From Zoogloea sp. 1C4 (GTDB taxonomy: Bacteria > Pseudomonadota > Gammaproteobacteria > Burkholderiales > Rhodocyclaceae): a stretch of 64,000 bases of DNA. Position numbers and translations under genes: made by a program. The notes under the pieces are model-generated. The model was not told the origin of the DNA. It saw only the letters and a list, made by a program, of their open reading frames with translations, and searched no databases. Below are positions 24,805 through 32,810 of this stretch, one piece after another (position 1 is the stretch's first letter; each line of letters starts with the position of its first letter). Location of the stretch: positions 434,001-498,000 of the forward strand of contig NZ_SSXU01000001.1 of NCBI RefSeq assembly GCF_009469605.1, written 5' to 3'.

Positions 24805-26007
24805 ATGCCTTCCGTCCGCCAAGCCCTTCACGACTTCGCCCGGCGCTACCTGTTCGCCGACGCCGCGTCCATCTCGCCCCCCGAACGCCGCCGCAGCACC
24901 CTGGCCGCCCTGCTTGGGGTGATGATCTTCGAGGGCGTGCTGTTCGTGCTGCCGGTGGCCCCGGAGGCCCGTCGGCTGCTGGCGCCGCTGGGCGCCACCT
25001 CGGTGATCCTCTTCGTGCTGCCCCACAGCCCCCTCGCCCAGCCGTGGTCGGTGATGGGCGGGCTGATGCTGCCAGCGCTGGTGGGCTTTGCCAGCGGCCA
25101 CTGGCTTCCCGACGCGTATCTTGCGGTGGGCGCCGCGGTGTCGGTGTCGGTGTGGCTGATGGCGCGGCTGCGCTGCATCCATCCGCCTGGCGGCGCGATG
25201 GCGATCGTGATGGCCGGCGCCGCCGCCCAGGGGCTGGATGCTGCCACTAGCCTGGGTGCCGCGGCCTGCAACGTGGCCGCCATGCTGATGGCCGCCACCG
25301 CTGTGAACAACCTGATCCCCGGCCGCCGCTACCCCCTGTGCTCGCCGCCGGCCGCCGCGCCGCGGCCAACACGCCCCAGCCCCGCCGGCATCCGCCAGCC
25401 CGACATCGCCGCCGCGCTGGAGGAGATCGACGCCTACCTGGACGTGAGCGAGGACGACCTGACCCAGGTCTTCCAGCGCGCCGCGCGCCACGCCTTCCAC
25501 CGCCATGTGCTGCTCACCTGCGGCGACGTGATGACCCCGGCGCCGGTTCAGGTGGATTTCGCGACCGAACTGAACGAAGCCTGGCGCCTGATGAACCGCC
25601 ACAATCTGGCGATGCTGCCGGTGATCGACCGCAGCCGCCGGGTGATCGGCCTGCTGCGCCTGGAGGATTTCCTGCGCCACGTGGAGCCGGACGGCTCCCG
25701 CGGCATCGGCGACAACGTGCGTCGCCTGCTGCGCCCGACCCTCGGCACCCACTCGAACAAACCCGAGGTTGCCGGCCAGATCATGCTGACGCCCGGCCTT
25801 GGCCTGCAGTGCGTGGGTACCACCGACGGCATCGCCGTGGCCGCCGACCTGCTGGGCGCCGGCGGGCAGACGGGCGTGCCGGTGGTGGGCGACGACGGCC
25901 GGCTGGCCGGCATCATCACCCCCGCCACGATGACCGCGGTGCTATTGCAGCACGAGGCGCTGGATTACGTGCGGGGCGACGACGGCATCACCCGCCCCGC
26001 AATTTGA
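24805..26007 (+). CDS. HPP family membrane protein with C-terminal CBS pair
   Basis: 400 aa. The N-terminal half is an HPP domain with about four TM helices and the hallmark IHPPGGAMA (about residue 130). The C-terminal half is a CBS pair: GDVMTPAPVQVDFATELNEAWRLMNRHNLAMLPVIDRSRRVIGLLRLEDFL and MLTPGLGLQCVGTTDGIAVAADLLGAGGQTGVPVVGDDGRLAGIITPATM. HPP proteins have been linked to nitrite transport; CBS pairs bind adenine nucleotides. ATG at 24805 chosen as start of conserved sequence; it is divergent from the preceding gene. Confidence 0.85.
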   Translation: MPSVRQALHDFARRYLFADAASISPPERRRSTLAALLGVMIFEGVLFVLPVAPEARRLLAPLGATSVILFVLPHSPLAQPWSVMGGLMLPALVGFASGHWLPDAYLAVGAAVSVSVWLMARLRCIHPPGGAMAIVMAGAAAQGLDAATSLGAAACNVAAMLMAATAVNNLIPGRRYPLCSPPAAAPRPTRPSPAGIRQPDIAAALEEIDAYLDVSEDDLTQVFQRAARHAFHRHVLLTCGDVMTPAPVQVDFATELNEAWRLMNRHNLAMLPVIDRSRRVIGLLRLEDFLRHVEPDGSRGIGDNVRRLLRPTLGTHSNKPEVAGQIMLTPGLGLQCVGTTDGIAVAADLLGAGGQTGVPVVGDDGRLAGIITPATMTAVLLQHEALDYVRGDDGITRPAI

Positions 26008-26055
26008 TGCATTTCCAGCAACAATTAAGCCTTCATTGCTGCCGAAAATGAAACA

Positions 26056-26322
26056 TCAGGCGACCTTGGCAAAATCGATCACGATCGCGCCCGGTTCGCG
26101 CTGCTGGTAGGTGATCGTCACCTTCTCGCCGTAGCGCTGCTGCAGCTGGCCCAGCAGCGGGATCGGGTCGTGGTCGTTGCAGAAACGCATCGTCTCGCCG
26201 GGCATCAGCGCGTCCAGCGCACCGAAGATCGCCGCGTGGCGAAAACGCTTGGCAATGCCGCGAGCGTCGAAGGGATACAGGGCTTCCGGGGTGGTGTGGT
26301 TGCAGACGTGGATGGTTTGCAT
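26056..26322 (-). CDS. DUF2249 domain protein
   Basis: Small cytoplasmic protein of 88 aa. It contains the DUF2249 pattern: PFDARGIAKRFRHAAIFGALDALMPGETMRFCNDHDPIPLLGQLQQRYGEKVTITY, including the NDHDP signature. The family is common in denitrifiers and anaerobes and may bind metal or haem; no reaction is established. The ATG at 26322 has GGAGCGCCTCT upstream. A possible Anr/Fnr box lies about 80 nt upstream. Confidence 0.82.
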   Translation of the reverse strand: MQTIHVCNHTTPEALYPFDARGIAKRFRHAAIFGALDALMPGETMRFCNDHDPIPLLGQLQQRYGEKVTITYQQREPGAIVIDFAKVA

Positions 26323-26403
26323 AGAGGCGCTCCTGGGGTGTCGATAAAGTCCGACTGAATTTGTCGGGTATCGCCAGTTTGCCGCTCCGCGCACCCGAAT
26401 TCC

Positions 26404-26417
26404 TTGATCTGGATCGG
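26404..26417 (-). promoter_or_regulatory. possible Fnr/Anr box
   Basis: TTGATCTGGATCGG resembles the TTGAT-N4-ATCAA consensus, with mismatches in the second half only. It lies about 80 nt upstream of the DUF2249 start, a suitable place for oxygen-responsive activation. Confidence 0.35.
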
Positions 26418-26526
26418 GTTACGTGCAGGCTCCGTCACCACGCTCCAGCTTCTGCCATGATCGGACACGGTCAGCGTGGACGGAAAACATGCGCGCGCAG
26501 CCTGCTTCGGATGCGCCCCTGAAAAA

Positions 26527-26554
26527 CAAGAAGCCGCCCGAAGGCGGCCTCTTG
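26527..26554 (-). terminator. terminator downstream of tRNA-Ser remnant
   Basis: CAAGAAGCCGCC pairs with GGCGGCCTCTTG with one mismatch around a CGAA loop. Read on the minus strand it lies downstream of the tRNA 3' half. It is probably the original terminator of the tRNA gene, now separated from it by the inserted element. Confidence 0.7.
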
Positions 26555-26609
26555 TCACTATCTTCAAACTGCCGCGCACTCGCTGAAGTTGCGCCGAGTC
26601 ATTTTCGTG

Positions 26610-26666
26610 TTGGCGGAAGCTCAGGGATTCGAACCCTGGAACCCTTTCGGGTTGCCGGTTTTCAAG
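26610..26666 (-). repeat. attachment site copy 1: displaced tRNA-Ser 3' half
   Basis: 57 bp matching 35918-35974 with a single difference (26647 T versus 35955 G). It covers CCA end, T arm, variable arm and the 3' side of the anticodon loop of tRNA-Ser. The differing base is in the variable-arm loop. Identity stops after TTCAAG, which marks the crossover zone. This is the chromosomal 3' half left behind by integration. Confidence 0.9.
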
Positions 26667-26705
26667 TTTTGCGTAGGCAGGCTTTGCCCAGCTTTAAGGC
26701 ACTAT

Positions 26706-26805
26706 CGTAAGCCTTACGCTCCTTTGTAGGTCAAGCACTTAGCGTCGTTTGCCGTTTTGCGTCACTTGTCGTAACTTTACGCGGAGCGCTTACGAGACGC
26801 TTATG
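26706..26805. repeat. integrase arm-type repeats (candidate)
   Basis: CGTAAG-C-CTTACG (26706-26718) is a perfect palindrome. CGTAA-C-TTTACG follows at about 26770-26781, then GCTTACGAGAC and GCTTATGAG in direct repeat. Such TTACG boxes between the core site and the integrase gene suit arm-binding sites of a tyrosine integrase and its directionality factor. Function is inferred. Confidence 0.4.
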
Positions 26806-26930
26806 AGCGCCGGAATTGATGCGGCCGGCGACTGCGCCAACAGTCCCGACCGCGTGGTCAACCTCCTTACCTACCAAGGAAGCCAACGTGAAGATAGTAC
26901 CCACAACAGCGCCCGTCAGCGAGGTGCAGC

Positions 26931-28160
26931 ATGCCTAAGCTGACCAAGACCTACATCGACAAGCTGACCGCACCAGCCGACAAAGAGGCGTTCCACTGGG
27001 ACACCGAAGTCAAGGGCTTTGGCTTGCGGGTCACGCCTACCGGCAAGATCACGTACATCGTGCAGGGGCGCGTAAACGGTAGCTCGCCCCGTATCAGCAT
27101 CGGCCCGCATGGGGTCTTCACTGTCGATCAAGCCCGTGAGGTTGCCCGCGAGCACCTGCGCAGCATGCGCATGGGCATCGACCCGCGCGCCGTTGCCAAA
27201 AAGGAAGCCGCCCAGCGTGTCACGTTGCGCGACGTGGCCGATGCCTACAAGCGTGACCGCCCGTTGAAGGACAGCAGCAAGGCAGAGATTGAACGCCATG
27301 TGACCACGACCTTCGAGGCATGGCTCAAGAAGCCGCTCAAGGACATCACGCGCGAGATGGTCACGAAGCGCTTCAACGAGGTCAAGACCAAGGGCACGCG
27401 CGGCGACGGGCCAGCCCCTGCCCAAGCTAATCAGTCAATGGCGGTGCTTCGCGCCTTGTTCAATTACGCCATCCGCGAATACCGCGAGCCGGACGGCGCA
27501 CCCGTGCTGACGGATAACCCCGTCGATGTTCTCTATAAGAAGTGGGTGCCGCTCAAGCCGCGCACCAGTCGCGTGCCGGACAGCAAGGTCGGCGCGGTTT
27601 GGTCATTCCTCGTCCAGTCCCGCGATCAAGCCTACAACCGCGACACGCTGGCAAGCCTTGATCTTGTGATGCTGCTCCTGCTCACTGGTCTGCGCATCGG
27701 GGAATGCAGCGAACTGACATGGGATCGGGTCAATCTTGAGGAAGGCTGGATTCACATTCCCGACCCGAAGAACAGCAACCCCGTCTGGCTGCCGCTATCC
27801 ACGCAGGCGTTGCAGTTGCTGACCACACGCCAGCGCGTCAAGGGAAGCCCGTTCGTGTTCTCGTCCTGGGGCAAGTGCGGGCACATTAAAGACCCGCGCG
27901 ACACCATGAAGAAGGTCAGCGAGGTAGCGGGCACCAAGATCACGCCGCACGACCTGCGCCGCACCTTCACGACCATCGGCATCGCTAATTGCGGCATCGA
28001 CTTGCACAAGGTCGAATTGCTGACAAACCATGTACCCAAGGGCGTGACCGCGCGCCACTACCTTGAAACTTCGCACCTGCAATATCTCAAGCCAGAGACG
28101 CAACGGATATCCGATTGGATCGAAGAACAGGCAAGCAAATTATCCAACATGGCCGCGTAA
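26931..28160 (+). CDS. int: tyrosine recombinase/integrase
   Basis: Site-specific recombinase of 409 aa of the phage/island class. The N-terminal arm-binding region (MPKLTKTYIDKLTAPADKEAFHWDTEVKGFGLRVTP) matches DUF4102-like integrases that target tRNA genes. The catalytic domain shows Arg in LLTGLRIGECSELTW, HxxR in PHDLRRTF, His in LLTNHVPKG and the nucleophile Tyr in ARHYLE. GAGGTG lies five bases before ATG. It sits 265 bp from the left attachment copy, as expected for the element's own integrase, and appears intact. Confidence 0.95.
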   Translation: MPKLTKTYIDKLTAPADKEAFHWDTEVKGFGLRVTPTGKITYIVQGRVNGSSPRISIGPHGVFTVDQAREVAREHLRSMRMGIDPRAVAKKEAAQRVTLRDVADAYKRDRPLKDSSKAEIERHVTTTFEAWLKKPLKDITREMVTKRFNEVKTKGTRGDGPAPAQANQSMAVLRALFNYAIREYREPDGAPVLTDNPVDVLYKKWVPLKPRTSRVPDSKVGAVWSFLVQSRDQAYNRDTLASLDLVMLLLLTGLRIGECSELTWDRVNLEEGWIHIPDPKNSNPVWLPLSTQALQLLTTRQRVKGSPFVFSSWGKCGHIKDPRDTMKKVSEVAGTKITPHDLRRTFTTIGIANCGIDLHKVELLTNHVPKGVTARHYLETSHLQYLKPETQRISDWIEEQASKLSNMAA

Positions 28161-28400
28161 AGTGGTGTTAGGGTAACGCCAACTTAGCCAGTCCCGTGCA
28201 ACGCGGGGCGGCTCGGTGCCGGAGACGGGGCACCTAAATATCCGTCTCCGTTAGCCGGTGGAGCAAGAGTAACCAGCCTCCCAGGACCCGGACACCCCAC
28301 CCCGTCGGGCAGGTGACAACATAAATGACGGCAAGCACTCGTCTTGCCTGACGCTCCCTATTGCATGCGCTGGCAAGGCACAGTCTGAGGACTACTTGCC
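28161..28400. other. integrase-HTH intergenic region
   Basis: 240 nt without a gene. Holds overlapping inverted repeats at 28215-28250 and a GGCAAG-N7-CTTGCC hairpin (28330-28348) just before the HTH gene. The hairpin could be a terminator for int or an operator for the HTH protein. Confidence 0.5.
28215..28250 (+). ncRNA. possible structured RNA element (pseudoknot or switch)
   Basis: GGTGCC (28215-28220) pairs with GGCACC (28229-28234), leaving the loop GGAGACGG (28221-28228). That whole loop is complementary to CCGTCTCC (28242-28249). The two helices interlock as an H-type pseudoknot or are mutually exclusive hairpins. There is no spacer between the helices, so steric strain is likely if both form fully. 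Whether it is transcribed is unknown. Confidence 0.35.
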
Positions 28401-28646
28401 ATGACCACACTTTCCGTACTCAGCCCCGATCTGCTGACGAACGAAGAAGCTGCCGCACTGCTCGGCATCAAACCCAATACCCTTGAAATCTGGCGCACGA
28501 AGGGCAAAGGCCCGGAGTTCGTGAAGCTCGGGCGTACCAAGTCCGCGCCCATTCGTTATCAGCGCCCCAGAATTTTCGAGTGGCTGGAGCAGCAATCCTT
28601 CAGCAGTACCAGCGCCTACGCGCCGAACGCCAAACAAGCTGTTTGA
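28401..28646 (+). CDS. small HTH protein, excisionase/AlpA-like
   Basis: DNA-binding protein of 81 aa. LLTNEEAAALLGIKPNTLEIWRTKGKGPEFVKLGRTKSAPIRYQRPRIFEWLEQQ is the MerR-like helix-turn-helix of the HTH_17/AlpA group. In integrative elements such proteins act as excisionase or as activator of int. Position after int, before the replication-type ATPase, fits this. A terminator follows. Confidence 0.8.
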   Translation: MTTLSVLSPDLLTNEEAAALLGIKPNTLEIWRTKGKGPEFVKLGRTKSAPIRYQRPRIFEWLEQQSFSSTSAYAPNAKQAV

Positions 28647-28734
28647 CGGTCTTGGCGACGAAAACCCAATGCAGCCTCGCAACTTGCCCACCCCGCACAC
28701 CCGCCGATAAGCGCTGCGTAATTCCATCAAGAAA

Positions 28735-28759
28735 AAAGCCACCGGGTCGGGGTGGCTTT
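28735..28759 (+). terminator. hairpin before ATPase gene
   Basis: AAAGCCACC (28735-28743) pairs with GGTGGCTTT (28751-28759) around GGGTCGG. It lies between the HTH gene and the ATPase start and would limit read-through into the ATPase gene. Confidence 0.65.
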
Positions 28760-28776
28760 GAAGAGGAACAACTGCA

Positions 28777-30228
28777 ATGGACAAACACACTTTAGGGCAT
28801 GCCGGTTCAGGCGGCTCGGATATTTCGCAGGCGGCGCAGCAGCCGCTACAGCGCGACCAGCACGCGTGCCAATGGGGTAGCGGCGGCCAGCATGCAAACG
28901 CAGCCCCAGCCGCTCCGCAGCCGCCCGCGCTCCCGTGGCTTGCCTCAGCCCAGCAGCGAAATCCGCACCTGACCCCGGAGGTTGCGCAGGAGCAAGCAAA
29001 GGCTGAAACCGCCAAGGCGTTAGTTGAGGCGCAGCGCGAAGCGACCAAGGCAGAGGAAACGCGCCTCAAGCAAGAGGAGGTGAAGCTCAAGCGCGACATG
29101 CTCAAGAAGGGCTTGGGTATCGAGGACAGCACGAACGGCCCCCGGTCGCTTGTTGGGCGCACGCTCAGCACCGTGCAGATGCGCGCCATCGACTGGCTGT
29201 GGACTGGCTGGATTCCGAAGGGGTACATCACACTTCTTGCAGGCGAGACTGGCGCGGGGAAATCGACAGTGCTGGCCGACGTTACTGCAAGAGTGACCAC
29301 AGGGGCGCCGTGGCCGGGCGAGTATCAACCGCGCCAGCCGGGCCGCGTCCTATGGCTTGGCAGCGAAGACAGCATCGAGGAAATGACTGCGCCGCGTCTG
29401 GTGGCGTGCGGCGGCAACCTAAATCATGTCATCGAGATTCAAGGCGTGACGCAACAAGGGAGGCGCAACACCTTCTCCATGCAAGATGACCTTGGCGAGA
29501 TTCGGCGCTGGCTGGTGGCTGCGAGGGATGAAGGATTCCCATTCTCCATGCTCGTCATTGACCCTGTGACCAGCTACCTGCCCGGGCAGAAGCTTCGCAA
29601 GGTTGATCTGAACGACGCGGGACAACTCCGAACCGTTCTTGAGCCTTGGCTGGTTCTCGCGCAGGAGCACAACATCGCTATCGTCTGTGTCACCCACTTT
29701 GCCAAGGACACGACGCGATCCATGCTCCATCGCGTGCTCGGGTCTGCTGCATTCACGCAGACCTGCCGTAGCCTGATGGCGATTGTCAGCCGGGAGGACG
29801 ACGGCCCCCACGCCAAAGCGATGGTGCAGGTAAAAGTGAACCTACCGGAGCATCCGGACGGCTCGTGGAAGTTCAGCACAGTGAAAGTCGATGTTGCAAC
29901 TGACCCGCGCAATGGCAAGCCCATCAGCGCGACGCGCCCGAATTGGGAGGAACTAGATAGCGCGCTGACCCCGCAAAGCATGGTCGGCAACGCGCGCGGC
30001 CCCGTTAGCAAGTACGAAGCGGCGTTCGGTATGTGGCTCAAGGCGTACTTCCTGACCACACGAGCGAACCTGTGGCAACCCATTCCCCAGGTCAAGCAGG
30101 CCGCGCTGTCAGCGTCAGTAGTCAGCGAACGTTGGTGGAACGAGCACAGCGGCAGCTACTTGGAAAAGCGGAACGTCGGAGGGGTTTGGTACTGCTCCCC
30201 GAAGAATCTGTATGCAGAAACTACGTAA
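28777..30228 (+). CDS. AAA family ATPase, RepA/DnaB-helicase type
   Basis: 483 aa. A low-complexity Gln/Ala/Pro-rich N-terminus and a charged coiled coil (about 68-108, AKAETAKALVEAQREATKAEETRLKQEEVKLKRD) precede the ATPase core. The core has Walker A GETGAGKST, a Walker B strand MLVIDPVTSYLPG and a sensor-like CVTHFAKDT. This is the RepA/AAA_25 group of hexameric helicases found in plasmids and phage satellites. It probably drives replication or maintenance of the element. RBS AGAGGAAC precedes the ATG. Confidence 0.8.
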   Translation: MDKHTLGHAGSGGSDISQAAQQPLQRDQHACQWGSGGQHANAAPAAPQPPALPWLASAQQRNPHLTPEVAQEQAKAETAKALVEAQREATKAEETRLKQEEVKLKRDMLKKGLGIEDSTNGPRSLVGRTLSTVQMRAIDWLWTGWIPKGYITLLAGETGAGKSTVLADVTARVTTGAPWPGEYQPRQPGRVLWLGSEDSIEEMTAPRLVACGGNLNHVIEIQGVTQQGRRNTFSMQDDLGEIRRWLVAARDEGFPFSMLVIDPVTSYLPGQKLRKVDLNDAGQLRTVLEPWLVLAQEHNIAIVCVTHFAKDTTRSMLHRVLGSAAFTQTCRSLMAIVSREDDGPHAKAMVQVKVNLPEHPDGSWKFSTVKVDVATDPRNGKPISATRPNWEELDSALTPQSMVGNARGPVSKYEAAFGMWLKAYFLTTRANLWQPIPQVKQAALSASVVSERWWNEHSGSYLEKRNVGGVWYCSPKNLYAETT

Positions 30229-30229
30229 T

Positions 30230-30272
30230 GTGGGGAATGTGCGTACTGTGGGGCCAAGGTGGGGAATGTGGG
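30230..30272. repeat. GTGGGG-rich short direct repeats
   Basis: GTGGGGAATGTG occurs at 30230-30241 and 30259-30270, with a third GTGGGG at 30248. A GGGCA-TTGG-TGCCC hairpin follows. Short iterated G-rich repeats right after a RepA-like gene could be an origin-type region, but three copies are few. Confidence 0.35.
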
Positions 30273-30319
30273 CATTGGTGCCCCCACCGACCACCATGGC
30301 ACCACCCTACAGGGTTTCC

Positions 30320-30814
30320 TTACGCATGCGCGGGCGCGCTGTCGCTGGTCTGTCTCGCAATGCTGTTGAATTTTCGCCAGACGTAAAACTCGCAGGCCAC
30401 GTTGTTCTCGTTCCAGCCGTGTTGAGGTGCGGCGGCTTTCGCTTCCTTGATCGTCGCTGTGGGGTTCGCATCCAGCCATGCCCAGACGGCGGCGCACAGG
30501 CCGCCATCCTTCGGGCGCTTAACCCCGTTTTGCTCGATGCGCGGCACCTTCGGGGCGGCTGCTTTCTTTGCCTTGCTTGTGGTCACCCCCTGCACGGCGA
30601 CAGGGGCGGCTACAGGCACGCTTTCGGTTGCGGTCGCCGGTGGGGTATTGGCCGCACCCTGCGCCGCGCCTGCGGGCGGCTGTTTCGCCTTCCAGCCGAA
30701 GCGCACCTCGTCGCCGTTCTTATGCACGGAGATTTCCACCAGTTCGGCGGGCACCCCTGCGGCAACGCCAGCGCGGCGGGCGTTCTCGCGTTTCGTGTAG
30801 GTCTTGGCTTCCAT
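30320..30814 (-). CDS. island-associated hypothetical protein
   Basis: 164 aa, opposite strand to the ATPase. The N-terminus (MEAKTYTKRENARRAGVAAG) is basic. A flexible Ala/Thr/Pro/Lys linker (about 48-95) leads to a C-terminal module, RIEQNGVKRPKDGGLCAAVWAWLDANPTATIKEAKAAAPQHGWNENNVACEFYVWRKFN. The C-terminal module is of a type I recall from plasmid and prophage proteins of unknown function, possibly DNA-binding. AGGAG precedes the ATG at 30814; the longer open frame upstream lacks support. Confidence 0.65.
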   Translation of the reverse strand: MEAKTYTKRENARRAGVAAGVPAELVEISVHKNGDEVRFGWKAKQPPAGAAQGAANTPPATATESVPVAAPVAVQGVTTSKAKKAAAPKVPRIEQNGVKRPKDGGLCAAVWAWLDANPTATIKEAKAAAPQHGWNENNVACEFYVWRKFNSIARQTSDSAPAHA

Positions 30815-31029
30815 GTCATTGCTCCTGTGTGGGTTGATGGAGGCGTATTGCAGGACAGGTCTCCGAGACTCGGCAACGACTTTTTGGATGCACGCGACAA
30901 CGAACGAATAACGCTGAATTACTTGTTCGACGCATGCAAGCTTTTGTTTTCCTTGCGGACCTTCGCTGATCTTTCGCAGCATGCAAGCAATGCGTAACAC
31001 AACGCGCCTAATCAAAGGAACTGTTCATC

Positions 31030-31740
31030 ATGCCGACCGCGATTGATGCACGTATCACGTCTTCTTTGCATGCCGAAACCCTCAAGGCGATTGAGGGGTA
31101 CGACGAGGAACTTACCGCCCCGATTCTCGCATCAGCACTGGAAGCGCTGGACGACGCTTACGTGACGCTCGGCAAGCTGCACGATGCGCGCGATGCGGCA
31201 AAGAAAAATCAAGCTTGGACAGAAGGGCAGCAGGTGCTAGCCGTATCTGATGCCGCATGGAAACAACAGCAGCGCCTCGCCAAGAAGTTCGACAACGTGC
31301 GCACCACGCTGGACAAGCAAATCGCACATTTCGAGCAGGAGTTGTCGCAGCCGCTCGAATCCCGCGCCGCAGTGACCATCGCTGGCGAGGTGCGAAGGTT
31401 CGTCAAAGACATGCCGGTTGAAGAGCGTCACAAGTTCGTGCGGCAGGCAATCGACGACGGTGACCACATCACCGTCAGCGCCGTGCTCGGTGCGCCTCCT
31501 TACCTGTCCGGTTTCGATGCGAACTTCCAAGAAACCTATACCCGCATGTGGTGGGAGCGCACGACGCCGCAACTGGCAACGAAGCTCAAAGCAGTGCGCA
31601 ACGCCAAAGCCGTTATCGAAGAACGCGGCGGGCTGCTCTTCAAGGAGATCGAGAAATCTATGGGTTCGACCTGGGCCAAGGTCAACGAGCTCCGCCATGG
31701 AAATGACAAGGCACTGACCGCTCTCAAATTCGGCGAATGA
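31030..31740 (+). CDS. hypothetical helical protein of the element
   Basis: 236 aa, no recognised family. Predicted mainly alpha-helical with coiled-coil character at about 60-110 (DAAKKNQAWTEGQQVL ... KKFDNVRTTLDKQIAHFEQEL) and a compact C-terminal region with TRMWWERTTPQLATKLKAVRNAK. No signal peptide or membrane segment. AAAGGAACTG precedes the ATG. It is first in a run of five same-strand genes to 33008, likely one transcript. Confidence 0.65.
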   Translation: MPTAIDARITSSLHAETLKAIEGYDEELTAPILASALEALDDAYVTLGKLHDARDAAKKNQAWTEGQQVLAVSDAAWKQQQRLAKKFDNVRTTLDKQIAHFEQELSQPLESRAAVTIAGEVRRFVKDMPVEERHKFVRQAIDDGDHITVSAVLGAPPYLSGFDANFQETYTRMWWERTTPQLATKLKAVRNAKAVIEERGGLLFKEIEKSMGSTWAKVNELRHGNDKALTALKFGE

Positions 31741-31779
31741 GCCTGATCGACGCTTGATGACATCAAAGGGGTTCATCCG

Positions 31780-32247
31780 ATGACCGAGATAGTTCAACCG
31801 GACTGGTTGAAGAGTTACGCGCCCAACACCGAACCGCCAGCAGGCAATCCGAACTGGAAGAAAGGCATGTCGAGCCCGAATCCGACCGGACGCCCTCGCG
31901 GCATAGTGGACAAACGCACCCGCGTGACACAAGCGCTGATGGACGACGCGCCGAAGATTGCCCGTGTGGTTATCGACGCTGCGCTTGCCGGAGACGTGCA
32001 GGCTGCGGGGCTGGTGCTTTCGCGGGTCGCTCCTGCCTTGCGTGCACAGACCGAGCGTGTGGAGTTCGACTTTGACGCCACCGCGCCTGTCGCCCAGCAG
32101 GTCGAACAGGTTTTGCAAGCCATCGCTGACGGCAAGGTCGCGCCTGATGTGGGCAAGCAAATAATCGAAGCAATCGGGGCGCTCAGTGCCGTCCGTGCTG
32201 TGGACGAACTCGAGAAGCGCCTGCAAGCACTGGAGGAAAAGAACTAA
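31780..32247 (+). CDS. DUF5681-like protein
   Basis: 155 aa. The N-terminal motif GNPNWKKGMSSPNPTGRPRGIVDK is the DUF5681 signature (GxSGNPxGRPKG), commonly encoded near phage small-terminase genes. The rest is helical (VTQALMDDAPKIARVVIDAALAGDVQAAGLVLSRVAPALRAQ). A DNA-packaging-related or DNA-binding role is possible but there is no large terminase here. The stop overlaps the next start (TAATG). Confidence 0.65.
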   Translation: MTEIVQPDWLKSYAPNTEPPAGNPNWKKGMSSPNPTGRPRGIVDKRTRVTQALMDDAPKIARVVIDAALAGDVQAAGLVLSRVAPALRAQTERVEFDFDATAPVAQQVEQVLQAIADGKVAPDVGKQIIEAIGALSAVRAVDELEKRLQALEEKN

Positions 32248-32627
32248 TGAGCATCATCGAAACAAAACGGAACCATGTCACCGCACTCGAGCCGCTGCCG
32301 GAGGACTGCATCGTCATGACACGTATAGGTAAGGCACGAGTATTCCAACCCATCACCGAATACGACGCTGCAGTGCGCGACTCGGTAGGTCTGGCGGATC
32401 ACATGGAAGCTCACATAGATGTCGTGCCGATGGGAATCGACGACTTCGTACGGATCAAATCTGGCCTGACCTTGGAGCAGTTCATTCGCACGCTGCCCAG
32501 GGCGGTGCTCGAAGAACTGCGGCAGGACAGCATCAACGGCTGTGCAGAAGCGGTTCGCTACTGCGATGACCCAGCAGTTCGCGCACAAGCTGCCGCAGTG
32601 CTTGTCAAACTAGGAGTCGTTAAGTGA
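32247..32627 (+). CDS. hypothetical protein of the element
   Basis: 126 aa, not recognised. The N-terminal half is mixed alpha/beta (EDCIVMTRIGKARVFQPITEY); the C-terminal half is helical (LTLEQFIRTLPRAVLEELRQDSINGCAEAVRYCDDPAVRAQAAAVLVKLGVVK) and HEAT-like. Translationally coupled to the gene before it by a TAATG overlap, and overlapping the next by 4 nt. Confidence 0.55.
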   Translation: MSIIETKRNHVTALEPLPEDCIVMTRIGKARVFQPITEYDAAVRDSVGLADHMEAHIDVVPMGIDDFVRIKSGLTLEQFIRTLPRAVLEELRQDSINGCAEAVRYCDDPAVRAQAAAVLVKLGVVK

Positions 32628-32806
32628 AAAACCTTCATGCAGATCCACGCGAGAACGCGCCCGAAAGCACTCCTCCCACCCAGGAGGAACTGAAGCTGAT
32701 CCATCACCACCGCATCAAGGCACAAGCAGACCGGCAAACCATGTCCGACTTGAATCTACTCCGGACGATGAAATTAGGCGAGGCGCTGCACAAGCTGAAG
32801 GACTGA
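32624..32806 (+). CDS. small hypothetical protein
   Basis: 60 aa, very polar, with a GTG start overlapping the preceding stop (GTGA). Predicted helical C-terminus (DRQTMSDLNLLRTMKLGEALHKLKD). No signal, no TM segment, no family recognised. Retained because of tight coupling within the gene run. Confidence 0.45.
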   Translation: MKNLHADPRENAPESTPPTQEELKLIHHHRIKAQADRQTMSDLNLLRTMKLGEALHKLKD

Positions 32807-32810
32807 CCAC

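Noticed and set aside
26423-26710. Plus-strand ORF across the tRNA remnant
   Set aside because: Runs through a terminator and tRNA sequence; coding is not credible.
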